A stretch of DNA of 64,000 nt. It comes from Mycobacterium lentiflavum (lineage in GTDB: Bacteria > Actinomycetota > Actinomycetes > Mycobacteriales > Mycobacteriaceae). Shown one piece after another: positions 51,029 to 59,405 of this stretch; position 1 is the first letter of the stretch, and each line of letters starts with the position of its first letter. The translations under genes and the position numbers were made by a program. The notes below the pieces were generated by a model. That model was not told where the DNA came from and did not search any database. It worked only from the letters and a program-made list of their open reading frames with translations. The DNA lies in the NCBI RefSeq assembly GCF_022374895.2, contig NZ_CP092423.2:1612001-1676000 (forward strand), in the 5' to 3' direction.

Positions 51029-51553
51029 TCACCTGAACAGCTCAGCGCCGGATCTCACGGGCAGGCGCATATCTGTGGCGAGTAGGGCATCGATCAGAGC
51101 GATAGTCTGGTTTTGGTCTCGGTCGAAGATCTCGGTGTGAGCTTGCGCGACCAGCCGCATCGTATCGATGAACGGTATGTGGCGCAGTTTCGCTTGTTCC
51201 ACTGCCGCGCGTTCATCGAGAACTGCAACCAGTCCACGATGTTTGGCACAGGCGATGACGGCGCACTCGCCCATGTGCTCACCAGTGCCGCCCCCAAGCA
51301 CCACTTTGACGTGCAGTGCTGTCCATTGTTCGTCGTCATTCATGAATATCCGCTCTGCCCACGCTGCCGAATCCACAGAAGGCACACCAGGATGGAGGTT
51401 TCTTGCCTTGTCGATCTCCACTTCGACCTCGCGCGGCACCAGCACGATGCCCTGAGGAGCCAAGCGCTCAAGGACACCGCTGTGACCGGCGCGGCAGAAA
51501 TGGGTGAATGTGCTGGTGTCCATCACCCATTGCGCGGCGGGGTCAGTCCCCAC
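51029..51553 (-). CDS. PIN-domain protein, probable toxin
   Basis: A 174-aa PIN-like protein. Acidic metal-site candidates: Asp12 in VMDTSTFTHFC, Glu92/Glu96 in GEHMGECAVIACA, and Asp113 in AVLDERAAVEQ. PIN proteins cut RNA. It starts at GTG 51553, 11 bp inside the end of the HTH-ImmA gene, so both are made together as in toxin-antitoxin pairs. Base composition here looks less GC-rich than the neighbouring chromosome. Target unknown. Confidence 0.78.
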   Translation of the reverse strand: MGTDPAAQWVMDTSTFTHFCRAGHSGVLERLAPQGIVLVPREVEVEIDKARNLHPGVPSVDSAAWAERIFMNDDEQWTALHVKVVLGGGTGEHMGECAVIACAKHRGLVAVLDERAAVEQAKLRHIPFIDTMRLVAQAHTEIFDRDQNQTIALIDALLATDMRLPVRSGAELFR

Positions 51554-52643
51554 CGACCGCGAACAGCGTTCGTAGGCTGGCGAGAGATTCCGTTTCCCGC
51601 TCTGGAAGATCGTCGCGGGTCATCGTTGCGCGAAGCAGTTCGATTGTCCTGGCGGCGGTCAATCGACCGGATGTGTAGCCCTCTACACATGCGGCGGCGA
51701 ACCCTGGTGAAAGATAAGGGCATTTCGGTTCGTCGTCCCAGGATAGTTCCAGCCGAACGTAATCCCCGTGGCGGGGTTCATGGTCCAGTAGAGACTGAAA
51801 CACCTCATATGAAATGAGGTCCAGGTTCTTTAACTGACCGACCGCCGCCTTCCAGCTCAGCCGAAACTGTGCTCCGACAGCGAGTGCACGGTCACGGGTG
51901 CTCCATTCGCTGTGTTCGTTCCAGACCTTTACCACTCCTGCACGAGGAGCGAGGAAGTGGATGGCGAATGACATGATCATCTTCTCGTGATCATCACCTG
52001 GTGACCCGTCATAGGCGTCGCCACACAGCCAGTGCCCGAGTTCATGCGCGAGGGTCATACGCCGTCGACCAGAGCGAACGTGCCCGTTGACAACGGCAAC
52101 CGCCACGCCGTGGCTGACCTCAACGCACCCACCGTCAGGTCCGTTCTCGCCCAGCGACGCCGCATAGGTGTACAGCCCCAATCGTTCGCACACGTGCGCG
52201 AGGTGGTGTACGGGCTCATTGCCGATATCGAGCTGGTCTCGGACGTGCCTCGCCAATTGCTCGGCATCCTGGTGAGTGTGCGGGGTACGTGCCTCCTGGT
52301 CCCGCTTGACGGGATGAAGCAGGCCCATGTCGAGCAGCGTCCGCGTATCGCTGGCGAACAACTCGATCTCGTCGTCGAGGGCCCGCGAGGTCTCATCGGG
52401 TCGGGCGCTGTCTGACCGGCGGCTGACCACTGCTGGCAGCGGCTCGTTGACGAAGAAGGCGAGCGGACGCCTCAGCGCCTCTGCGATGGCGACCATCTCG
52501 GTCATGGCGAGTTTGCGTTCGCCCTTCTCGGCACGAACCAGCGCCGTGCGCTCCATGTCGACCAGCTCAGCGAGTTTGCTCTGAGGGATGCCCGCGTCTT
52601 CTCGCGCTCGGGCAACACGGTGTCCAAGCGTTACGTGGTCCAT
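51543..52643 (-). CDS. HTH (XRE) plus ImmA/IrrE metallopeptidase protein, probable antitoxin/regulator
   Basis: A 366-aa protein. Residues 4-62 form an XRE helix-turn-helix (HRVARAREDAGIPQSKLAEL). Residues 120-300 form a COG2856 ImmA/IrrE metallopeptidase with zinc motif HELGH at 200-204 (MTLAHELGHWLCGD). Such fusions cleave or sense a partner repressor, or act as antitoxins paired with PIN-type toxins; the overlap with the PIN gene supports the second. It is probably autoregulated by its HTH through sequences in the 52644-52790 gap. Confidence 0.83.
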   Translation of the reverse strand: MDHVTLGHRVARAREDAGIPQSKLAELVDMERTALVRAEKGERKLAMTEMVAIAEALRRPLAFFVNEPLPAVVSRRSDSARPDETSRALDDEIELFASDTRTLLDMGLLHPVKRDQEARTPHTHQDAEQLARHVRDQLDIGNEPVHHLAHVCERLGLYTYAASLGENGPDGGCVEVSHGVAVAVVNGHVRSGRRRMTLAHELGHWLCGDAYDGSPGDDHEKMIMSFAIHFLAPRAGVVKVWNEHSEWSTRDRALAVGAQFRLSWKAAVGQLKNLDLISYEVFQSLLDHEPRHGDYVRLELSWDDEPKCPYLSPGFAAACVEGYTSGRLTAARTIELLRATMTRDDLPERETESLASLRTLFAVGGD

Positions 52644-52790
52644 GTGTGCGATTTTCACACATGAAGGTCGGAGTGTCGATACCGGGCCCTCTACCTGCGG
52701 AATTACGCGGCTGTAGTTCCCAGCCCAACGACACCACTGCCGCAGAACCATGGGAGATGGTCACGGTCTCCGGAGCCGGCGAGATCGGAC

Positions 52791-54380
52791 TCACGCAGCG
52801 GTCCAGTCCGCCTTGGGACCGTACTTGAGTAGGTCGTAGATGCACACCGCCTTCGTGAACTGTGAGGTCATTTTGCCGTCCTCGTCGGTGTATTCATTCT
52901 CACATTCGATTAGGAAGTTCTTGAGCACCCGAGGCTCTATTGCGGTGTGCGCGAACGCCCCGAAGTGTGCCAGCACCTCATCGGTCGTGCAGTACTGGAT
53001 CATCCCCTTGAGCGACTTATGTGTCTGCGCAAGAGTTTTCGCCTTGCGCATAATGCTGGTGCTGGGCCGCAGGTTGCTGGTGTCCTGAATGCGTTTCAGC
53101 AACTTTGGTGAGATGTCCTGGTCGTCCTTGATGTGCCCGCTGGTGTCGAGATACCCCGCCGCCCTCAGATACTTGTACATCGGGAAATTGCCGGCACGAC
53201 TCATCATCTCGGGCAGCGTCATCTTCACCACGAAGTCAGAATCGAATTCCGCTGTCTCGTGCAGCACGTCGTGGCAGAGATCCTGGCGGGCGACCATCTT
53301 GTATCCACGCTTCTGAACCGCGGCAATAACTCCCACTCCGACGACGAACTCTGCATCGTCGTCAACAACTGCGTCGAGGTCGGTCACGTGCAGGAGCCTG
53401 TCCTGAGCCTCACTGTCGAGTACGAGCTTGTACAGTTTCTCCTTGATCTGGCGCAGGGTCCGCCTCGGAATCTTCTGATCGAGAGCGGCTAGGACATCGA
53501 AGATCGCCTGGAAGTCGGGCACGGTGATCGCGCGAACGGGCACGTTGTGGGCATTGGCACCAATAACCGTCGGCACCATCGAATGCTGGCTACCTTCCTG
53601 CCAGTTCACGAACAGCAACCGATCCTGCAACCGCGACATGTGCTCGTCGGTGAGACAACTGGCAAGACTTCCAAGGATCGACTGGACGTTGCTGTCGGTC
53701 ATGCTGTAGCCGATGAAGATCACCGGATGCTCGGCGAAGAACGTCAGGAGCTTCGCCGCGAGGTAGGCGTTGCGGTCGCGAAACACTGCGTAGTCGGACT
53801 CTGTGATGACTAAACTGTTCGGGTCGTCCAGACTGCCGTGGATCTTGTAAATCTCGGCGATTCCAGTCGGATCGGAGAAGACAAGCTCATCCTGCCCGAC
53901 GAACACACGATAGTCGGGGAAGACCGTCTCAAGGAACGGGTCGTAGTTCGTCGTGATGATCGCGTCGACCTTGGCGTTACGCAGTGCATCGACCTCTGAC
54001 CTCAGCGCTCTGGGAATCGAACTCTTTAAACCTATGTCCTTCAGAACCTCGGCGACATAGATCTTGAGCGCGCTGTCGGGTCGAATCAGCTTGTCGGAGT
54101 GCTTATTCCGCAGCGGCTTCTCCTTGGCAGTCCACAGCCTGTCCTTGAGCGGCTCCACGAGTAGCTCGGCAATCTTCGGCAGGTCTTCGCTGGCGGTCGA
54201 CCTGTAGTAACTGAACTCACGGTCGGTCATGCCTGCCAGCATTTCCAGCAGTGACTGCCAGTCCGGCATGTTGAGATATCGCCGCGAAACCCCCGACCCA
54301 GCGAACAGGATCGGCGCAGCGGCGAAGCGCGCGAGATGCGCAGCAAGGTCGCTGCGGAACTTGTCATCGAACCCTGCCAC
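52791..54380 (-). CDS. SIR2-domain protein, probable anti-phage NADase effector
   Basis: A 529-aa protein. Residues 20-290 are a SIR2-like Rossmann domain: LFAGSGVSRR at 25-33, ITTNYDPFLE with Asn144, YKIHGSLDDP with His180, and VIFIGYSMTDSNVQSIL at 219-235. There is no zinc-binding Cys set, so it is not a deacetylase. Asn and His are the NAD-cleaving residues in the bacterial defence SIR2 proteins (ThsA, DSR, AVAST-linked groups). Residues 300-529 are helical, Lys-rich and unknown to me; they may sense phage or oligomerise. It is a single-gene candidate for abortive infection, sitting in an integrative element beside a PIN/ImmA pair. Confidence 0.82.
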   Translation of the reverse strand: MAGFDDKFRSDLAAHLARFAAAPILFAGSGVSRRYLNMPDWQSLLEMLAGMTDREFSYYRSTASEDLPKIAELLVEPLKDRLWTAKEKPLRNKHSDKLIRPDSALKIYVAEVLKDIGLKSSIPRALRSEVDALRNAKVDAIITTNYDPFLETVFPDYRVFVGQDELVFSDPTGIAEIYKIHGSLDDPNSLVITESDYAVFRDRNAYLAAKLLTFFAEHPVIFIGYSMTDSNVQSILGSLASCLTDEHMSRLQDRLLFVNWQEGSQHSMVPTVIGANAHNVPVRAITVPDFQAIFDVLAALDQKIPRRTLRQIKEKLYKLVLDSEAQDRLLHVTDLDAVVDDDAEFVVGVGVIAAVQKRGYKMVARQDLCHDVLHETAEFDSDFVVKMTLPEMMSRAGNFPMYKYLRAAGYLDTSGHIKDDQDISPKLLKRIQDTSNLRPSTSIMRKAKTLAQTHKSLKGMIQYCTTDEVLAHFGAFAHTAIEPRVLKNFLIECENEYTDEDGKMTSQFTKAVCIYDLLKYGPKADWTAA

Positions 54381-54525
54381 TGATCACCTTCCGATTGACG
54401 GCAACGTCAACCGGCAGAGTATCGCGGCCGTTGCTGTTAACTGGGCTAAATAGGTGTAAGCGATCAGAGTCCGCATGGCTCCGCCCCCGGTCTTGACGGC
54501 AGGGGGCGACTCGACCCAAGCGGAA

Positions 54526-54738
54526 TTAGGCGCTGGTTGCCATGTGATGCTGTGCAAGATGGCTGCGCGCGTGCTTCTCGACGAACAGCGGAACGAAATC
54601 TCGAATCGGACTCGCATCAAACCGAGCGTGAGCCTTACGGACCGCAGCATCAACATCCGCCAACGTGACCCCGGGAAACTCCTGGATCAGTCTGCGCTCA
54701 ACCTCGGCCAACACCGTCTGCTCGCCAATCTCGATCAT
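54526..54738 (-). CDS. Small three-helix-bundle dimerisation protein
   Basis: A 70-aa protein: MIEIGEQTVLAEVERRLIQE, then FPGVTLADVDAAVRKAHARF and RDFVPLFVEKHARSHL. The pattern (VxxRLxxxFP...HARFDxxPIRDFVPxLVE) is that of short mycobacterial three-helix-bundle dimerisation proteins. GGTGG lies upstream of the ATG at 54738. It lies between the SIR2 gene and the plus-strand hypothetical and may be a regulator. Confidence 0.65.
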   Translation of the reverse strand: MIEIGEQTVLAEVERRLIQEFPGVTLADVDAAVRKAHARFDASPIRDFVPLFVEKHARSHLAQHHMATSA

Positions 54739-54860
54739 CGGCCACCAGGATCCATGTCCAGTCCGATCGCCGTCAACCAACAGAACTATGAACCTCAGAC
54801 GGCCGGCGAAGGTAGTCCGCTGGCACACCAGGTCACCGCAGAAGTGACACGATAATCCTC

Positions 54861-55223
54861 ATGACCGATCCGAATGTCGCTCAGGCCGCGCTGCTGATCA
54901 CCGCCATCAACGAGCAGCTTCGCGACATGACACGGAGGCTGGCGGTCGCCGAGCGTGAAGGGGCCTGCGGGCACCACCCGGCACGGGCACAAGAGATGCG
55001 CTCGGTCACCGCCGAGCTTCGCCGCGACATCGACCGGGCCCAGTTCCTCATCACGCGGCTACGCCACCGCTTCCCCGAAGTCGACGTCTACGCGCCGACT
55101 ACGGCGGCGGACGGGACGGAAGGTGAGGTGCCGATCACCGAAGCCGCTCGCAGTGACAATGCCCGGAATCGGGCACCAAACAGCTCGACGAGCAGCGACG
55201 TGCGCCGAGTCATCGCAGGCTGA
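54861..55223 (+). CDS. Hypothetical protein, helical, element cargo
   Basis: A 120-aa soluble protein. Residues 5-75 look like two long amphipathic helices (LLITAINEQLRDMTRRLAVA, then MRSVTAELRRDIDRAQFLIT), possibly a coiled coil; the last 45 residues are Ser/Asn/Thr-rich and disordered. No family recognised. It starts at an ATG 21 bp from the end of a possible promoter region and is divergent from the small protein at 54738. Confidence 0.5.
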   Translation: MTDPNVAQAALLITAINEQLRDMTRRLAVAEREGACGHHPARAQEMRSVTAELRRDIDRAQFLITRLRHRFPEVDVYAPTTAADGTEGEVPITEAARSDNARNRAPNSSTSSDVRRVIAG

Positions 55224-55616
55224 ACCGCAGCACTTACTGCCCTCAATAGTGCGGCCGGCAGGTCGTCTCCCAGGGATATACCGCCCTCAGATTCGCGGCG
55301 AGAACAGCTGACGCCCAGCGTCACAGATCGACGTCGGTTTCCACTCTCCCCGACGACTCCTGATGTCGCCGCCGGACCGAGACCATCGATAAAGCACTAC
55401 ATCGACGACAACAACAACCGTCCCCTCGTCTTCTCTGGTCGCAGGCGACGGTGCGGGTCGTGACGGGTGATGTCAAGGCTCGAACCGTGGTTCGCCCGCA
55501 CGCGGCGCTGGCGTTGACATCACCCGTCACAACTCAGCTTGGAGTTCTTGCATCCAGGAGAAGAACAGTGCCATATAGGCGCTTCGTCATGCTCGGCGGG
55601 ATCGACTACTCGTGGT
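55224..55616. other. Non-coding stretch with a long inverted repeat
   Basis: About 390 bp without a convincing gene. It holds the 17-bp inverted repeat at 55460-55530 and lies downstream of the rep gene end. Several short open frames on both strands here merely reflect the repeat. Confidence 0.55.
55460..55530. repeat. 17-bp perfect inverted repeat downstream of rep
   Basis: GTGACGGGTGATGTCAA (55460-55476) and TTGACATCACCCGTCAC (55514-55530) are exact complements, 37 nt apart. In between is a second hairpin, CGAACC-GT-GGTTCG. The nested structure suits a replication origin (single-strand origin), transfer origin or terminator. No direct evidence decides. Confidence 0.7.
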
Positions 55617-55781
55617 TTACCGCAGCAACATCGCGATGTCAGCCAGCACGGTGGGGTTGGTGACGGCAACCGATACCTGTTGGCGTTCGCACGATTCCGT
55701 GAGCCATTCGGTGAACTCTTCACGGCTGTACGATCTTTCGTCTCGGACATTCTTGGCGGTGTGGGGTTGTGGGCTAACCAT
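55617..55781 (-). CDS. Small protein translationally coupled to rep
   Basis: A 54-aa frame starting MVSPQPHTAKNVRDERSYSR and ending TNPTVLADIAMLLR. Its ATG overlaps the last codons of the rep gene (GATGGTTAG), an arrangement expected of a coupled pair. I do not recognise it. Small genes beside rep in this element type often encode excisionases or copy-control proteins, but no helix-turn-helix is evident. Confidence 0.5.
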   Translation of the reverse strand: MVSPQPHTAKNVRDERSYSREEFTEWLTESCERQQVSVAVTNPTVLADIAMLLR

Positions 55782-57285
55782 CGAGCACCTCGACAGGAGC
55801 GCCACGGCGGGGCTGTCTTGCCTCGCGCGCGGTATGACGCTGCTGGATGCGGCGTAGTGAGGCGCTGATGATCAGTGTGCGTTCGCCGAGGCTCGCGTGC
55901 CCCGCGCGGTCGAATTCCCACGCGACCAGATCGTCATCGTCAACAGCGCCGCTGGAACCCCTATACGGTCTCTGATCAGGGTGTTGTGCAGTGCTCTTCG
56001 ATTGTTGTTTGCGGGTCCAGGTGGCGCGCCGTTGCCGTAGGGCGGTCATGGTGGTGGAGTAGCGGCGGGACTTGGAGGTGATGTGACCGCGGAACCCGAG
56101 AGTGTGCAGCCACCGTCTGATCCCGCTGAGTCCTTTGTCGGCGAGCGCGCTGATGGTGGTCAGGATGGCACGCACATGCTCGGACACGTCCAGGTCGCCG
56201 ATCGCTTCGGTGGAGAGGCGTCGTGCGCTGATTCCGAGGTCGGCCAGGGACTTGGTGACGTACTTGGCGAGATAGCGCGCCACCCGCCTCCCTGACAGTG
56301 ACCCGGCGATACCTGAATTCTGCTCAGCCGAACCCGTTTTCTCGGGAGCCGAGGATGCGGTGAGGGGTTGGGTGTCGATCTGCGTACCGAACCTGATCCT
56401 CCGCACGGCGCTGTCGGTGGTGGGATCGGTCAGGGCGAGCGTCACGGTGCGGGCCGCGTGCTCGATGATGGCGGCAAGTTTGGTTGCACTGGTGGGTGAT
56501 TCCCAATCGGTCTGATCCGGGTCGTCACCGTTCTCGTGCGGATCGAGGCGGATCAGGGCGTGGATGTGCGGGATGGCGCGGACTTGCAGTTCAATGATTT
56601 TGATGAAGCTGACCCGCACCCCGTCCGGATCCACACCTGTGGCTTTCAGTTCTTTGTGTAGGGCGCGTCGCAGGGTGATGGTGAAGCGGCGCCACAGTTC
56701 AGGTAGGTGCCAGGTGAACAGCACATGCCCGACGTAGTCGTAGCACTCGCTACAGAGCGGCTGACCGACACGGCCTTCGCCATGATCATGGACGGTGCTG
56801 CACCACAACGGTTTTCCATGAGGGCAGCGGCGATAGCCACCGATGCGGTGATGATCCCGACACACGCCGCGCTTGCCGTCGCCACCGCGTGTGGCCGCAT
56901 GAACGGCCCCGTAGCTGGGGGCGGTAAGGGTGAGGAACACTTGCGGCCGGTCGGCCACCGTGATGGGCATGCCGTGATGCCCGCCCGCGGCGCCGGCATG
57001 GACGAGTTGCCAGGTGTCGCGAGCGTAGAGGTCCGAGCAGGAGGGGCAGATGTGGGCGCGGCGATTATTGCACCGCGTCCACACCACCCGATCCCGCCTG
57101 TATTCATCGGCACCGACGAGTTGGATGGGGTGGGCGCAGAATCCAACTGATTCGGCTCGCCGCCACCATGATTCGAACCCCATCGAAGATGCTCGGCGCA
57201 CCATCTGCTCGACCACCTTCGCCGTGTCGACCGTGTCCGGCACCCCGGGCAGGGCGAGCTGGCCCAGGTAATCAACGCTGTTCAC
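55774..57285 (-). CDS. RepSA-family rolling-circle replication initiator
   Basis: A 503-aa HUH protein. Motif FLTLTAPSYG near 117 is rolling-circle motif I; PHIHAL with His240 and His242 is the metal-binding HUH; ARYLAKYVTK with Tyr338 and Tyr342 holds the candidate catalytic Tyr. Several Cys pairs (CPSCSDLY, CSECYDY) may bind zinc. It should nick the element's origin and allow its rolling-circle replication after excision, as RepSA of pSAM2 does. The GTG at 57285 has GAGGG upstream and overlaps the ftsK/traB stop, so both are co-transcribed. Confidence 0.88.
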   Translation of the reverse strand: MNSVDYLGQLALPGVPDTVDTAKVVEQMVRRASSMGFESWWRRAESVGFCAHPIQLVGADEYRRDRVVWTRCNNRRAHICPSCSDLYARDTWQLVHAGAAGGHHGMPITVADRPQVFLTLTAPSYGAVHAATRGGDGKRGVCRDHHRIGGYRRCPHGKPLWCSTVHDHGEGRVGQPLCSECYDYVGHVLFTWHLPELWRRFTITLRRALHKELKATGVDPDGVRVSFIKIIELQVRAIPHIHALIRLDPHENGDDPDQTDWESPTSATKLAAIIEHAARTVTLALTDPTTDSAVRRIRFGTQIDTQPLTASSAPEKTGSAEQNSGIAGSLSGRRVARYLAKYVTKSLADLGISARRLSTEAIGDLDVSEHVRAILTTISALADKGLSGIRRWLHTLGFRGHITSKSRRYSTTMTALRQRRATWTRKQQSKSTAQHPDQRPYRGSSGAVDDDDLVAWEFDRAGHASLGERTLIISASLRRIQQRHTAREARQPRRGAPVEVLDG

Positions 57286-58726
57286 TGTTGCCCTCACCCG
57301 AAGTGTGGCCGGCATCGGTGGCGCGTGGCCGGCGGGTGCTGCTTGCTCGGCTGGTGGGGCGGCGGAAGCGGCGCGCGAGGGTGGTGATGTCGTGGTCGGT
57401 GACGTGGAAGGCCCGCACCCGCTGCGGCTGAGCGGTGCCGTCGATCAGCATGTACCCGACACCCGGGGCGGTGTCGGGGATCCGGTCGCATTCCGCCCCG
57501 GCGTCACGGGCTCCTTGCCCGAGGACCATGGTGGTTTGGGTGGCTTCGGTCAGCCGCAACCCGATCCGCACGGTGAACAGCTGCCGCACCGGCAGGGTGT
57601 CTTTGGCCGGGTCTTGCACCGCGGCCACCACACTGATCCCCACTGCGCGGCCTTGGGAGAGCAGCAGGCCGAGGAGTTGTTCAATTTCGGTGCGGACCTT
57701 GCGGTCGGTCACATACGCAGTCAACGCGGCGATCTCATCGATCACCACTACAAACAACGGCTCAGCCGATGTCGGGGTGTGTAGCCGGGTGTGGCCACGC
57801 AGCCGGTTGGCCCGTGCGTGCATCACCGTCACGAGTTGGCGGAGGAGTTCCAGGGTGGTGTCGGTGGCGTCGTGGGTGAACACCGTGAACATCGGTGCCC
57901 CGGCGCCCAGTTCCATGCCGCCTTTGGGATCGATGACACACAACCGCACCAGCCCGGTTTTCACCGCTGGGGCGATCCCGGCAATCAGCGACCACAACAC
58001 CGAGCCTTTCCCGGCGCCGGTGGCTCCCGCGATCAGCACATGATGGCCGAGCAGCGGTAGCTGCCAGCTGTGGCGGGTTTCGGTGATCCCCACCGGCACG
58101 GCCCCCAGATCCACCGGGGTCACCGCGGTGGGTATCGGCAGACCAATGGGTTCGGCGAGCACATCCCCGCGCATCAACGTGATCTTCAGTTCGCCGGGGG
58201 CGGTCGCGCGGATGGTGATCCGGTCGGCGCGCCACGCGGCGGCCAACGCATCGGATTGCTTGTGCCAGTCGGCCGTCGATTGGCCGGTGACGATCCGCAC
58301 CGCCAACACATCGGTGGTTCTGCCGATGCGCACGTAGCGCAGTGTGGGTGTGAGGGTGCGTTCGCCGAGGCGGGCGGCCAGGCCGTGCAGGGTGCATGTC
58401 GATTCCCAGCTGCGGGTGTAGCGCGACCAGGTCAGCCACCGTCGGCGTACCGGTTCGGTCACCCAGCCGCGAAACGAGCCTCGATCGAGCCACGCCCAGC
58501 CTGCATACGCGACGCTCGGTGCGAGCGCGCAGACTAGGCCCGCACGCGGGCCATGGGTGATGCCGAGTGCGAGGCTGGCGATGATGGGGAGGCTGATGGC
58601 CGGGAACAGCGCCGCCCACCACAGCAGATATCCGGCCGCGGTGAACAGAGACATGACCAGATCCCCGAACCAGTCATCATCATTATTCTGCTCAGTGTTG
58701 TTGGTGTTCCTATTGTTTAATGCCAT
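57272..58726 (-). CDS. FtsK/SpoIIIE-type DNA translocase (TraB/TraSA-like)
   Basis: A 484-aa membrane ATPase. Two or three membrane helices at about 25-80, then an FtsK motor with Walker A AGATGAGKGS near 233 and Walker B FVVVIDEIAAL near 318. Single proteins of this type move double-stranded DNA between mycelial or neighbouring cells in AICEs such as pSAM2, without a type IV secretion system. It is followed at once by rep. It lacks an obvious gamma domain. Confidence 0.86.
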   Translation of the reverse strand: MALNNRNTNNTEQNNDDDWFGDLVMSLFTAAGYLLWWAALFPAISLPIIASLALGITHGPRAGLVCALAPSVAYAGWAWLDRGSFRGWVTEPVRRRWLTWSRYTRSWESTCTLHGLAARLGERTLTPTLRYVRIGRTTDVLAVRIVTGQSTADWHKQSDALAAAWRADRITIRATAPGELKITLMRGDVLAEPIGLPIPTAVTPVDLGAVPVGITETRHSWQLPLLGHHVLIAGATGAGKGSVLWSLIAGIAPAVKTGLVRLCVIDPKGGMELGAGAPMFTVFTHDATDTTLELLRQLVTVMHARANRLRGHTRLHTPTSAEPLFVVVIDEIAALTAYVTDRKVRTEIEQLLGLLLSQGRAVGISVVAAVQDPAKDTLPVRQLFTVRIGLRLTEATQTTMVLGQGARDAGAECDRIPDTAPGVGYMLIDGTAQPQRVRAFHVTDHDITTLARRFRRPTSRASSTRRPRATDAGHTSGEGNSEQR

Positions 58727-58820
58727 GTCAGGTGCCCTTCGTGAGCGAAATGGTCGGCAGGAGTTCCCCGGGGGTGGGGCGCGACGATCTGCTCAACGCG
58801 CGCCCCAACCCGCTCAGCGG

Positions 58821-59165
58821 TTATTTCTGCGGACGGGCCTGCTCACTCGACCCAGCACCGTTCGGGGTGGTGGGGCTGATCGCGTCGGCTCGGAACGCCA
58901 CACCACTGCGATCGCCTTGTGCCCATGGGATGGCCACCAACCCCGACACTGAGACTGGTTGCGTGACTGTCACTTTCGGGTCACCTGCGACGGTGACGTT
59001 GAGGACTTCACCGCCGGTGTCATCCAACGCCAGCACCTGGGTGGCAAACAGCGGCACCCCGGTGGCGGTGTCGACTTTCGGGCTGCCGGTCTCGAAGTTC
59101 AGCCTTGGCTCAGCCGCACGGGTGACGATGAACCGGGTTCCTGACGTATCGATTCTCAAACGCAT
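58821..59165 (-). CDS. SCO3933-like small regulatory protein
   Basis: A 114-aa protein with the recognisable pattern MRLRIDTSGTRFIVTRAAEP, then LFATQVLALDDTGGEVLNV and WAQGDRSGVAFRADAI. This resembles the SCO3933 family, found beside traB/rep in actinomycete integrative elements. The chain is mostly beta. Probably involved in control of transfer or replication; the detailed role is unknown. The ATG at 59165 has AGTAGG upstream. Confidence 0.72.
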   Translation of the reverse strand: MRLRIDTSGTRFIVTRAAEPRLNFETGSPKVDTATGVPLFATQVLALDDTGGEVLNVTVAGDPKVTVTQPVSVSGLVAIPWAQGDRSGVAFRADAISPTTPNGAGSSEQARPQK

Positions 59166-59405
59166 TGTCCTACTGGTCCTTTCATGATCTGCTTGCACCC
59201 GTTTCGAATGCTGGGCACAGTTCACGTGGACACCGGGGACGTAGCGAGGGACATTTACAGGCATTGCCGACACGGCCTCGGACGTTTCAGACACGACCGA
59301 GACACACCAGCGGACGTCGCACGGGCATTACCGTCACGGAGTGGCGACGGACCCATGGCAAACTAGGAACCACGCGTAGAGGATGGACAGAATCGACACG
59401 GGAAG
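59166..59405. promoter_or_regulatory. Divergent promoter region with repeated GGACGT
   Basis: A 240-bp gap between the transfer/replication operon and the XRE gene. GGACGT occurs at 59237, 59280 and 59312, all in the same direction, with ACAC-rich sequence between. This is a likely binding region for the XRE regulator encoded at 59406, controlling both directions. Confidence 0.45.

Noticed and set aside
51113..51817. Long plus-strand frame opposite the PIN/ImmA genes
   Set aside because: The PIN and HELGH motifs are on the minus strand; this frame has no recognisable domain.
52791..54380. SIR2 protein as a classical sirtuin deacetylase
   Set aside because: The four zinc Cys are absent and the length and C-terminal part differ; defence-type SIR2 fits better.
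54861..54861. Tyrosine integrase or tRNA-linked att site for the element
   Set aside because: None seen; the only integrase is the serine recombinase next to the broken 13E12 gene.
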